From Podospora pseudoanserina (Eukaryota > Ascomycota > Sordariomycetes > Sordariales > Podosporaceae): 64,000 nucleotides of DNA. Shown here piece after piece: positions 46,476 through 58,276 of the stretch. The DNA is taken from positions 1,054,001 to 1,118,000 of the forward strand of contig NC_085920.1 in assembly GCF_035222485.1 (NCBI RefSeq), written 5' to 3'. The position numbers were made by a program, and so were the translations under genes. Position 1 is the first letter of the stretch; the number at the start of each line of letters is the position of its first letter. The notes below the pieces were generated by a model, which saw nothing but the letters and a program-made list of their open reading frames with translations, was not told the DNA's origin and did no database searches.

Positions 46476-48268
46476 CTTCGCTTTGCTTCAAGGGGGTAGC
46501 TCCCCTTCTTCTCGCAGTGGTTCGGGTGACAGTATATCGCCGGTTATTGGTGTGGTTTATATCGCTAGACAGGGAGTATGTTTTGCTGCCGTCGCGATTG
46601 TCGTCGTGTCGCGGTGTCGCCAGTAAGAAGCACAAAGGTGGACGTTTACGGTCAACTTGACAGCCTGAGCTTCAACCGCCGTGCGTCAGCCAATGCGACG
46701 CGCAGAGGACAGATTTATTGTGGGGCAGCCGTTCATCAAAAAGGGAGTTACGTCATGTGACAGTGTGCAGAGGTACAGTAGAACCCTAACCCCTGGAATA
46801 AGAGGAAAGTGGAGTTCAACCCCCTATTTACCCCTGAAATTGTGCTGGCAAACATCCTCAGTCCATCAACAACCTGTTTATTTACTCCTCAACATACATC
46901 GATACATGCTAAATGTTACATTTCAGTGCCACAACAACAGAGATAGAAACACAAGAACCACAAAACTCTGTGAATACCAACTTCTGTCACTCATCACCCG
47001 TCCCATTACTCACCCCGGGAGAAAAACCAACTCCGACGGCGGCACCATATACCCAACCCTACTAGCAGGCACCCTCACCACCCTGTATTCCAGGTCAGGT
47101 AGGTAATCATAACACCGCCATTCCACCGCATTCCAAAAGTTCTTCGATTCCTCGACCGTGTCCAGGACATGCAGCAATGCATAGCCTGCACTCAGAAAAT
47201 CTCGCAAGCACGAGCACACGCGCTGGAAAAAGCTGTAATAACAACTGGAGTTAGTCTCATCTCTGATCTTCAAGAGTGCGTTGCTGTGATCAAAAAACAA
47301 AAAAAAAAAAACAATCAACGATTGCAACGCACGCCTAACAAAAACTGGTGTTTTCAGCTGTCAAAGCAAGAATTTCATCGCTAAATAAACAAACAAAACC
47401 AGCAAACAAGCCGTAAAAATGAAAACCTTCGCCTCACTTGACACAATGCTTTGTAATCCCAGTCCAGTAAAGTCCAGTTCCAGTTCCAGTCCAGCAGCCC
47501 AGAGAAAGTTCAACCAACGGTGTTTCAGGAAAAGACTCCATTTGATGTGTGACAGAAAACCCCACATTGATAAACCGAATGTTAGCTTTGTTGCAAAAAG
47601 AAAAAGGTGTAGAAATTGAGCCCGTCCATCCTGAGTGTAGTGTGTGTAATCCATCGCTTTGCCCGCCTTTTGCCATGCTAATGCTCCGTTACTTGTAACT
47701 TCAAAGTTGTAAAAAGAGAAACCAAAAAGAGTCGCAGAAAAGAAAAACAAGAACAAAAAACCAACAGGCCAGATTCATCCGTTTTTGTTTTGCCCGATAC
47801 GGTATCAAAACCCTTCCGTCCATCCATTCGAAACAAAACCCGCCTGCTGCTTCTTCAGCCCCCCCAAAATATTAAGAAAAATGCTAAAGTACCAACTCGA
47901 AGCCAAACGGATTTCTAGAGGCTCTCCTCTTCTCCCAAGAATTATCCGTCCTTGCCGATGTTTGCCGCAACAATACTGGTTAATGGTATATAACGTAACG
48001 ATGTGTGTGTCGTAAATACGTGTTGTAGAGGTATCAGAGGATTAATCGACTTTGCAATGGCAGGACTGGAGAGAAACTCAAAAGTCCAACGCAGCATCGA
48101 AACCACGACCGCCCGCCTGCCTTGCAAGAAGGGAGAGAGGAGAAACAAGAGCAATAAAAAGCCACACTTTATAGGTTCCGGGGTATTGGATGACAAGGTG
48201 CGTAGAAAACAGCAAGCCAAAAAAAAAAGTATCAAAAAACCGAGGACAGCAAGGCAGGCATAGCCAAC
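46476..48268. other. Intergenic with one weak coding candidate
   Basis: YOS1 promoter on the left and the 3' flank of adenylate cyclase on the right. The part from ~47.28 to 47.95 kb is AT-rich with A/T runs. One minus-strand segment (47010-47327) has coding character; the rest shows nothing. Confidence 0.5.
47010..47327 (-). CDS. Weak candidate: possible exon of an unrecognised small gene
   Basis: The minus-strand frame ends with a stretch of normal protein-like composition: GYALLHVLDTVEESKNFWNA, then EWRCYDYLPDLEYRVVRVPA and SRVGYMVPPSELVFLPG before a stop within a GTGAGT. AG acceptors preceded by pyrimidine-rich sequence (TTACAG, TGCAG) stand in front of it, so it may be a terminal or internal exon. 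I find no convincing first exon upstream, where the sequence becomes AT-rich, and I recognise no family. It may be a decayed gene or chance. Confidence 0.25.
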   Translation of the reverse strand: MQSLIVFFFLFFDHSNALLKIRDETNSSCYYSFFQRVCSCLRDFLSAGYALLHVLDTVEESKNFWNAVEWRCYDYLPDLEYRVVRVPASRVGYMVPPSELVFLPG

Positions 48269-51200
48269 TCAAACACGGAGGTCACCATACCGCGCTTTGT
48301 ACTCAGCTACCAGCTGGAACTGCTCGGCAACCACCTTGAGAACCTCGTCCATCGGTCCCCGCAACGCGCCAAAATTGGACCCTGTGCTGCTCTGCGAGAC
48401 GAGGTGACGCATGTATATCGTGTTGATACACGTCTGCATAATGTTAGCATGCATCATACAACACAACGTTTGTTCAAACCAAGACAAGAAACATACCTCG
48501 ATCCGGCTAACCTGATGATCCAGGAAGTTGACCAAAAAGTCCTCCGACACCTCTCCTCCCCGTTGCCTCATCCTGTCTAGGAGACCTGTCTCTGGTGGCT
48601 GAAGCGCTTTGCTATTATCCTCCAACATACTGCACAACATTTCCAAGCGCAGAGCCACTCTCCAGAGACTCCATATGTCATCTGGTTCAACCGAAAGCTC
48701 GCTCCCGGGGCTCAAGATAGCAGGCCTGATCTCCCTGAGGTCCTGGGCTTGCTCCTTCTCGTGTTTGCTGTGGGTCTCGATTCTGCCGGAGAGTGCATGG
48801 GGATAGAGTGAGTAGATAAACTCGGGGTTTTCCAGGCCCTTTAGCTTCTTCTCGCCCATGTCCTTGACTTCAAACCCCTGCCCACTCAAGCTGCGCAGCT
48901 CACTCCGGATGGCGGTCGCGAAACTGTCTTCATTGAGGTCAACAGCCGAGCTCGTCGGCTCCTGATAGTGTTCGAGACACCGTTGAATTTCCGCAATGAA
49001 GTCAGAAGACACGGCAATCTGTCCGCCATCCGCACAGGCCGAGATACGACTGGCCTTGTTGACCATCGGGCCATAGTAATCCATCCGGCGAGTGACGGGG
49101 TCAGGCTCTGAGAGAGGCTCGCCCCAGTGAATGCCCATGCGCACCGACAGACCCTTGAAGATCAGGTTATTATCACGATCGTACACTGGTTGGCAATTGA
49201 CCGAGTTGTAGAGTTCGGCCGGCCAGTCCAAGTGGAGCAGCTTGCATTGGACGGCAAAGCACCACAAGAGAGCTGACGTAGCAGTTGGGAAGGAGACCAT
49301 GAAAGCGTCACCTTCTGTCTTGACCTCGAAACCACCAATGGTCCTCAGTTGACGTCGCATAAGCTCATTGTGATTCTTGATGGCCGTCCTCATGGCTTCA
49401 GGATACGTTTCCCACAGTTGTGTCGAGTTCTTGATGTCTGTGAAAACAATAGCAATGAGACCTGTGGGAGCAGGCACCTCTGCATCGAGTCGTCCAAGCG
49501 TCGAGTCCAGAGGGCCATCCCTTGCCTTTCGGGCTCTCCTCATGCCAGTTGACGAGCCGCCGTCGTCTTGAAGTGAGGCGTACACTGGCATGCTTTGCCC
49601 CTTGTGCTGCCGTGAGCGCTCCCTTCTTGCCTTAAGGTTGGAAACGCCCAGCATCTGGACCGTCATCTTGTTGGAGCACCCATACGCCATGGCCAAATCT
49701 CGGACTTTTTGAGCTGCACGCATTGGATCCTGGCGCACCGAACGGGTGACATCGACAAGGACGTCTTTTGGAAGATACTCCCACACTTCTCTGGTTGCAA
49801 TCAAGATCATCTCATCATGCTCGCCGATCGTATGTCTCTCGATATTGGGTGCCGACTGGACAGCGGGCATCAGGTCCAAATAGCCAAAGGCTCGTGATAC
49901 CTCCAAAAGATCGTTGAGTCGGCCGTTCCGAGATACCCACCCGCCGGCTTCTCGAATACGCGTGCGCTCGTTGGGGTCGGCAGGATCATGCTTCTTTGTT
50001 AACATGACGTGGGTGCTGTCTGATTTGATGATCATTGCCTGTACATCACCAACGTTGGCGACATACAGATCCTGGTTCTGAATGTAGACAATTGTGGCGA
50101 CACCACCCGAGTTCAGATCCTCTCTGCTGAGGACAAGAGGGGCCGTCGAGCCGCGATGCACCATCAAAGATCTGTCCTCGGTGTGTGTGTTTCCGGCGGC
50201 AATGAGGTCCTTGTTAAGTGAGAGGAAGGACCGTCTCAGCGCGTCGGCAGGATTCTCGGTATTCTTCAGGTCCCTCAACTCCTGAGAGAAGATATGCCCA
50301 AAGTTCTCTTGGAGATACTTGGCGATCTTAGAGCCACCACTACTGAGCGCCTGGCCATCAAATAAACCCAAAAGAGTTTCCGAATCATTCGAGTTGAAGC
50401 GCGGGACAACAAGATCGATGGTGGAGAGGTGTTCGTTCTTGCTTCCCAGAGTGTCGGCCATGCCATAGGGCATGTACCCTGCCAAAGACCCAGACGTTCT
50501 TACACGGCGGTCCTCGCTTTGATCAGGCAGTGTAGAGTTGAGAACCGTCACATCCATCAAACCCAACACTCGAAGATTGGTTAGTCTACCAAAGTCGGTG
50601 TATTGCTCGCGATTCTGAGCTGCCGTGGGAACGGAACTTTGCTTGATCTCCAGCCGTCTGTTTCCAGACAAATTGAGGTACCGAAGATTGGGATTAAGAT
50701 TCCAATTCCAATCGTACGGCACATTGGCGATATTGTATTTGAGAGAGTTGCTGCCACAGTCAAAAACAGTGAGCTTCTTGGCTCGAGAAATGTCGGCAGG
50801 CAAATTGGTGAACTTGTTGCCATTGATGTGGAGCGTCTGCAACATGCTGTACTCCTCCAAGTCGTCGGCAGGCAGACTTGCAAGTTCATTCCCTGACAGG
50901 TACAGCTCGACCAGTTGTGGCCAGGACTTGATGGAACGCTGTGGCATGTCGCTCAAGTCGTTATAGGAAAGATTGAGGACACGAAGATTCTCCAGCATAC
51001 ACAGCTGATCGAAACAGTCATCGTCGAGCTGGTTGTCAGCCATGTATAGGTATCGAAGCGATCCGGCAAAGGTATTAGTTAGTCGCTGTGTATGGCTTGA
51101 ATCTTTCCTAGAGCTGGCTGTCGGCGTCGCCAGGGCAGTGCTGCTCTGTGTGGTTGATCTGGAGATGACGGAGGTTTTTCGCCCACCCTTCCCGTAAACA

Positions 51201-54200
51201 GACACCATAGAGCTCTTCCTGTCAGCACCCCCTGGAACGGGAGATGGCCCAACGCTGAGCAGGCTACTCGAAGCCTGACTTGGACGTCTTGAAGGATCGT
51301 TGAGCTCCTCGGCGCTTGGTGTCTGAGACAGGGCACCGGTTGGTGGTCCAATTCTGCCAGTTGGGAAGCTCGTATTGCCGTTTGTTTCTCCAGGAGGATG
51401 GGGTGCGCGGGATGCGGGTTTTGGAAAATTCTCCAGCACGTTGGAGGATGCGTTGAGGTAATCCAACTTGTTTGCCCACCACAGCTCCATGGGAAGCTTT
51501 CGAATATTGTTGCCCCGAACATCCAGCCGCTTCAATTCGGTCAGGCATCCGATCTCGGGAGGCAACTCACCTACCGAGTTGTGTGCAATGCTGAAGTACT
51601 CGAGCCTTCGAAGATTGCCAATGTGAGCGGGCAGTGAGACGAAGTAGTTCTTGTCGAGCTCTAACCGTTCCAAGTTGGACATGTTGTGGAACGATTCGTC
51701 GATACTTGCAAGCTGGGCGTTGGACAAGTTGAGAGCCTTGAGGGTAGGAACCGGGGCTTTGATCTCAAACTTGGTGATGGGATTCCAATTCAGCTTGATG
51801 CTTCTGACCCGTTCGAACGTGCCGCTGAACTGGGAAATGTTGTTGCGGGTGGCCGAAAGAATCTCTAGTTTGGGCAGCTGGGAGATCACGTCAATATTAG
51901 AGATGGCGTTGTACTTGATATCCAGCTCACGGAGACTGCGCAAGTTCTTGAAAGACGGGGGCAATGAACCAGAGAGCTCATTGTTGGTAATGACAAGCCT
52001 TTCGAGACTCGTCATCTGGCCGACATTATCTGGTAGACTTTGGATCGTGTTGAAGCTCAGATCGAGATCCACAAGATTTTCCAGCTTGGCCAAGAAGGGA
52101 GGGAAGTTATTCAAGAGGTTGGAGGATATGTTGAGCGTTCGAAGCACAGCAAAAGCTTCAAACTCTCTCGGTAGTTGCTTGAGCTTGTTGTTCGCCAGGT
52201 TAAGCTTGAGAAGGCCGGTGAGATTGTGAAGAGCCGCAGATTCCAAGCTCTCCAGACGGTTGTTTGAGGCATCCAACATGGTGAGTCTGCTGGCATATCC
52301 GAAGCTCTTGGGCAAAGCTCGAGCCTCGTTGTTGTTGAATTTGATGTCGCGCAGATTTGGGCACACCGAAATGAAATCTCGCGGGACTTGGAGCGACAAG
52401 TTTCTGGACAAGTTGAGAGAGATGATTTCGTTCGCCCTTGGATAGAGCTGAACCGGAATGGCAGACAGGCTGCGGCCTGATAGGTCGATGTGGTTGTTTT
52501 TCTGGGACCGAAGGAACTCCATTTGATCCATCACTTCATAGCTGTTGTCGGTGAAGGGGTAGAAAAGGAATCGACACAAGTAGCTGTTGTCTTCGCGGCC
52601 AATGTCCTCTATCCTGTCACGCTCTTCGAATCCTACTTGTTCCAAGAGCCGTTTTTGTAACAGCAGTGGACGATCGGTGCTTTGGAGGACTTTGTAGAGA
52701 TCATGTTTCTTCAAGACCAGCTTGAATTTATCCGGATCCTGCAAGTATGACTTCTTGACAATTTGGTTGATGAGCTCTGAGACGCTCGTCAGGAGTGGCA
52801 TCTGCAGGGTCGCAAACGTGCCATCTGCCCTGAACACCCGGATGCAATAGTTGTGTTGCTTTTCCTCCGGCCTCGGCGGGCTTCCAATGTCCTCTGTGTC
52901 TGGGAGCTGGGCCCCGGCGTCGTCATCTCGCAGCACAGCCCAGCTGTCCGGTGCATTCCATGCCCCATTGGAACTCGGGTAACTGATTGATCCCTTGCCT
53001 GAGCCGACCTCGTCAAAGATTTCATGAGCGTTCATGGGGGTGAGCGGCGCCGGTTTGCTCAAAATACCATCCATATTATTAAGATTGGTGTCGAGGTGAA
53101 ACATGGTGCCGCCATCTTGCTTATCGGTGGGGCCAATAGCTTCGTCCAGGTCATCCTGCGTCTTGCTTCTAGGGGCCTTTTTGGAAAGGGAAAACTTGTT
53201 GAACGTTTGAGGTCCATTAGCTGGACGGGCAGGATCCGGGCGAATACCATCCCGAACATCAGGCTGGTATTTCCCGTCCGCACCTCGCGCGAACTGGCCG
53301 TCAGCTTTGGAGAGCTCTTGTCGGGAGGGTCGGGAATGCAAAGAGGACTGGGACGCTGGACCGAGTTTCTTCAGATCTGGAGCATCGTCCTTTTCTTTGA
53401 GCCTTCTTCCAAGCCGTCCAAGGAAGCTCTTTTTCGGTTGACCGGGTGAGGTTTGGCCGTCGGTACTACCGCTCTTGTGGCCCCAATAACTACCGGTTGT
53501 GCTCGGAGCGGGACTCTGTGCGCGGGACCGGGTGCCGTACATGGTGGAGGAGCCGTTCCGATCCTTCGGAACGCTTATCGTCGAGTCTTCCCGGCTGACA
53601 GAGGGCCGAAGGGACCGAGGATCCTCGTTGCTCTTGTTGTGTCTGTGATGGTGTCCGGTCAAATGCACACCAATTGAGTGTCCGGAACGGCCCGAACCCG
53701 ACGTTTTTGGCGGATTGTTTTGCTGGGAGCTATCATTGACGAAGCGTTCGCGATCCGGCCCACTCAGGATGTCTCGGACGGGTGCTTCTCCGTAGCGCGC
53801 GATATCCTAGGATGTGATGGTTAGGTAAACGAAGAACCGCAAGGTAAACACGGACTCGGAAGATAATAGTGAGATGCTGTGGGTTTAAAGACTGCACGGA
53901 TCAAATAAAGAAACATGTGCAATGGTAGGGGTAGCAAGATGAGAAGGGGTTGTAGGGTAGTAGCTTGAGAATGCCGAGACCAGATGTGGGGTTTAAACCT
54001 ACGTCAGCTTCCTGATACAGGAAAGGCACAACTTCCGGCTTCGGTACGGGTGTTCGAGGCCTGGAGGCCGGTGATGCGTCCCTGCCATGATCTGTGGCAT
54101 TGGAGTAGTTGCGATCCCGATGTGGCCGTGCATGGCTGTAAGAATGCGAGCGGTGCTCTTTCCCCACGATGGGATGAGAGAGACTGATCTCGGAGGAATC

Positions 54201-55193
54201 ACGACCCGGAAACTCCTCTCCGAAAAACCCCTGGAGCTTTCGAATCCCGCCTCTGGCACCACTCGCCCTCGAGCCCTGGCTACTTGCAGTTGTGGTGATG
54301 CTCGCAATCGACGGACGTCTTTCATCGGTGAAATACAAGGTTTCTGGGGATTCAGTACTCCCGGTCGTCGTTTGGGACGGTCGCGCTGTGGCATTGCGGA
54401 GACCCGGCGAAGTTTGCGAGCTAAGTGACAGGTTGTCTGTCGAGTCGTTGAAAAAGCTAGTGGGTAACGGCCCTGAACTAGCCGGCGTCGGTGCGGCCGC
54501 CATCCAGGGCGCGATCTGACTTAGAGAGCCAGAGGACGGGTTGTTTTGTTGAGTTCGCGATGCCCTTCCTCCGGCGGGGTCGAGGATGGCCAAGTCGCGT
54601 CGGTAGTCAGCCAGGTCGCTCATTCGGTGTTCGCGAATGGAATTGCTGGAGGTGATGGAGGAAGGCGAAAGCGCAAGGCGCGAGGTGGAGGTCGGCGAGA
54701 CTTGGGCATCAGAATCCTTGAAAGACCTGTGGAAGGCACCCGTCAGTTCGTGTTCGTCCGGGGACCGCGGGGAGGGAAGCAACTTTGGGGAATGAAAGGG
54801 AGCAGGCGGGATGAGGTAGAGAGGTAGAGTAGGTCAGGGATGAGAAGTGAAAGAGCAAGCCGGCGGCGGTCTCGGATAGATGCGTGGTCTCAACTCGGCC
54901 AGTGCTCTCTCACTTTTCAGACGGCGTGCTGGCATCAAGTGCGAGACATGGACTCACCGACTTAATTGGCCGTTCTCGTCAGTCTTGAGGCGCGAGGGGG
55001 CAGCCCTGCGCGAGCCATGAGAACCGGACCGGGACGCATTGCTGGTTTGGTTTGAGGAGGCGGCGAAAGGAGAAGAGGATGACGCCGATGGAGGGAGAGA
55101 GGGGAGCGGCTTCACAGTGATGTTGGATCTCGCACTGTCGGTGCTGGAGCCCGTCATAGAGCTGAAGCGGGAACTGGCGTCATTCCGGGGCAT
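48269..55193 (-). CDS. cr-1: Adenylate cyclase (fungal, Ras-association/LRR/PP2C-like/class III cyclase)
   Basis: Four exons, 55193-54958, 54726-54003, 53806-48497 and 48433-48269, give 2144 residues. The ATG at 55193 is the first in frame. Introns are 231, 196 and 63 bp GT-AG; the last is stop-free and in frame. Residues 1-~600 are Ser/Pro-rich. A Ras-association domain lies at ~640-740 (YCIRVFRADGTFATL). Leucine-rich repeats span ~760-1390, broken by a ~110-residue low-complexity insert. A PP2C-like domain with lost metal residues lies at ~1430-1740. The class III cyclase domain (~1760-1960) has IVFTDIKNSTQLWE and GDAFMVSFP metal aspartates, GIHWGEP, and NKASR catalytic residues. A C-terminal region (~2000-2144) resembles the CAP-binding end of yeast Cyr1. 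The enzyme makes cAMP for protein kinase A at membranes and controls growth, conidiation and nutrient signalling. Domain order is that of Neurospora CR-1 and yeast Cyr1. Confidence 0.96.
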
Positions 55194-58100
55194 TGTCGCC
55201 AGCAACAGGCCGAGCGGGAACAAGGGAACCGATCAACCGTTAGCGGACCACGGCCATTCCACGTCTCGGGGGTTATCAGTCTGTCAGGTCATGCCCGCCG
55301 GGTCGGTCGCTTGAGGAGTACAGGTCGTCGGCGTCGGGGATGGAATATGGGCCGGGCTGAGGTGTTGGTGTTGATGTGGATGTGGATGCTATGGCTGCGA
55401 TGGCTGACAGCGGTGCCGAGTATATGGATATGCGAGCGGGGACAACAAGTGTGGAAATCAAGGCTACCTACGGGTTCAGTTCGGCGAGGTACCTCAGTAG
55501 TGGCGGACAGTTCTTGGGGATCCTGTCTCGAGAGGATGACGGTGCGAATAGGCGAAAAGTGTGAGTGAGACGCCCACCCAGGCGGGCACTTCTGGTGGGC
55601 ATCGGCTGCTGTGGATCTGTGGCCTGGGGCCTCTGTGGATTGTGGGCGCACTCAGCAGCGTGGCATGGGGCGCGCTTGTGTGTGCGTCCGGGCGGGCGGT
55701 GCGGAGAGGCTCCATCTGCATTTCTTGTGTGCGCACAGCATCAGCAGGGTGGGGAACCCTGAATCCCATCACCTATGCTAACCAACGGCCTGATCAGAGA
55801 CATCAAATGGCAAAAATCTCTCTCCAATGATATGGCCCAGCAAACACCGATTGGAATTCCGCCAATCGTTATACCTACCTAACCTCCCAACAACAATTGT
55901 CCGATATCGAGCAGTCGAGCAGTAGTGTGTACACCAGTACTTGGTCTAGAAGTTGCTGACGGTGCCCATATCCTGTGATATATGTATCTCTCACTGAGTC
56001 TTCTGCTCTTCGTTTACAACCATCTCGAACCTCGATTGATACACCAAATCTGAAAAGACCGTGCGCTTTCAAGGCTGGACGGGAATCCACCCTCCAGCAC
56101 GGACTTGCACCCGCGGAACATGGCCCCGGGCAGTCAACTCAACCCTGAATCCCTTCAACCAAACAAGAGCAAGCCCTGGTCTGAGGTAATTGCTGCCACG
56201 CGTCCAGCCCTGCGAGATAACAAGATGATTTATTTTAATTTAAATGCGAGGGAAAATTGCGCATCGTTAGACGGCATCAACTGACGAGCAACGCAATTTG
56301 GGACCCAACAGCCTCATACAGAAATAGCCAAGCGCATCTGGACTGTGCATTTCCCGGCTGCCCATCTGCCAAGGCGCTTTTGGCGCCTCCTGCAATGGTA
56401 AAAATACCTAACCCCAAATCGCAGATCTGGAATGTCGGTCAAAGTCGGGATTTCTGAGAGATATTGGTCAGAAGGCTGGTTTCGATATACGGAAGAGGAC
56501 GGGATGGCCATCTCGGTCACCTCACCACTTGCATCGGACAAGAGCCTGCTGTCAGAGAACCTGTTCTCGGTTCCCATTTGGGCCTAGCTATAACCAAAAG
56601 GCACAATCAATCTTCGTCGTTCACCAGCCACACAAACTCTCAGACCGCCACACTCCCACTTTCTCGATACCTTGGACAGGCACATCTGGACCCTTATTGC
56701 GCCCATGGCACCGCACTTCCCAAGGTGCCGCGCCCGCCCCGGTCCCCAGATCGATTTGAGAACAATGAATCCATGTTTGAGCCCCCGATCGCTGAGACAC
56801 CCCACCAGTCTCTGGGATCTCAGCTAGGGGCTCTTTATCTCCTCTCGGAAGCTCTTCTTCCCATTACCAAAAGCCGAGGAGATAATTCCTTCCTTCTCGG
56901 GCCCTGGGCGTACCGTCATGTGGCTCTTTTGTAATGAGTCAAGCTCCAGCTCTTGATTTGATATCAAAGCTCACCCCGCACTGTGCTTAGAGCACGCTCC
57001 GTCAACCCCTCAACTTTAAGCCTCTAAAGCAGCCAAGATATCCCAACGCGGATGTCAGTAACGGCAAAAACGTCTCTCGGAACTTTGGGCGCGGAACCGG
57101 AGGCATTCCGGGCGACACAACGACGGATAAAACGGGAGCGGGAAACAGGGCTAGCATCGGCGCATTATTGTCGGCTTTCTTTGCTCGGCGGGGAGTGGTA
57201 GCTCAGTGCCGGAGGCTAGGTAGTTCCCAGTAAGCCACGTTGGGTTTGGTGGGGTAAGGTAAGGGGATCAACTCTGAACAGGACCCCTGAAGATCCCCCT
57301 ACCCCTCCATCCCACCCGGAGAGGTTTTTTCAGTCAAGTGCATTGCATCAGGGACACTAATGGAGGGGTTGGGTTGTTACAGTAGACGAGGTAAGGCTAC
57401 TAGATATCATGAATAAGGTAAACGTTTTTTTGATGGCTGATGGGGGGGTATCTTGTCGCGAGAGGTAAGAACAATACATTCTCGATATGCCAAAAGCAGA
57501 TAATGCAAAGATGAGCATATCGAAAATACATGAGAAAAAAGCGGTGTCGCCCACCGTTCATTTGCTCACTTACAGCATGCAAGCAAAGCTCTTTGAAGAA
57601 ATGCAATGCATAAAATAAGACTACATACATATCACATTAACAACCGACAGGCCACACTACCGCCGCTGACACATCTGATATATCCACATTCCATTCATCA
57701 TATCCAAAAATATATGATCTCTGGTAACAGATTGACAAACAAGAAGTCTTGTTTCCCCAACCCAACCCAACCCCACCTCGGTTGTTTCGGTTCGTTGTGT
57801 ACTCTACTTCCCGAACCACCTGAAACGTCGAAAAGCACTGAAACAAACAATAATGGAATGTTTTTTGTGCGTGCGCGAAACACACTCCCAGTGCTTCTCC
57901 AGCCGAGGGAGGAGTGTGCGTTGAAACTCCTGCTTTTCGTCTGATGTTTTATATGGTCAGTGCTTTGGTAAAAGGATAGGTGGGTGGGTAGCTTGGAAAT
58001 GGATTAATGGAAGCATGTCATCAGGCATGATTATGTGCTGAGGCGTATGAGAGCAGTAAAGCTTTGAGCTGATATATCGATCGATGTAAGTGCTATGAAG

Positions 58101-58276
58101 CAAATAAGAAAATAATGCAATGATATCTCGACATAGTGAAATCCCTCTCCCAGAGAATGGTGATACACGTGATACAACAGCCAGCCCAACAACACCAAAC
58201 ACAATTACCAGCAACATCGCCGTCTTCCATACATGCAAAGAAACACTTGGACCACTTCATCCTACCACACATCCAC
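55194..58276. other. 3.1 kb gene-poor stretch upstream of adenylate cyclase
   Basis: The first part must be the cyclase promoter and leader; the last part is the 3' flank of the RTC4-like gene. Frames are short. A plus-strand frame at 55376-55564 has plausible composition but lies in the expected cyclase leader and matches nothing I know. No repeat, tRNA or 5S rRNA recognised. Confidence 0.5.

Noticed and set aside
55376-55564. 62-codon plus-strand frame with reasonable composition
   Set aside because: It overlaps the expected leader and promoter of adenylate cyclase on the other strand and matches no family I know.
57357-57960. Minus-strand frames of 60-80 codons upstream of the RTC4-like 3' end
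   Set aside because: AT-rich, Phe/Tyr/Leu-heavy frames with no motif and no splice partner; they look like ordinary 3' flank.
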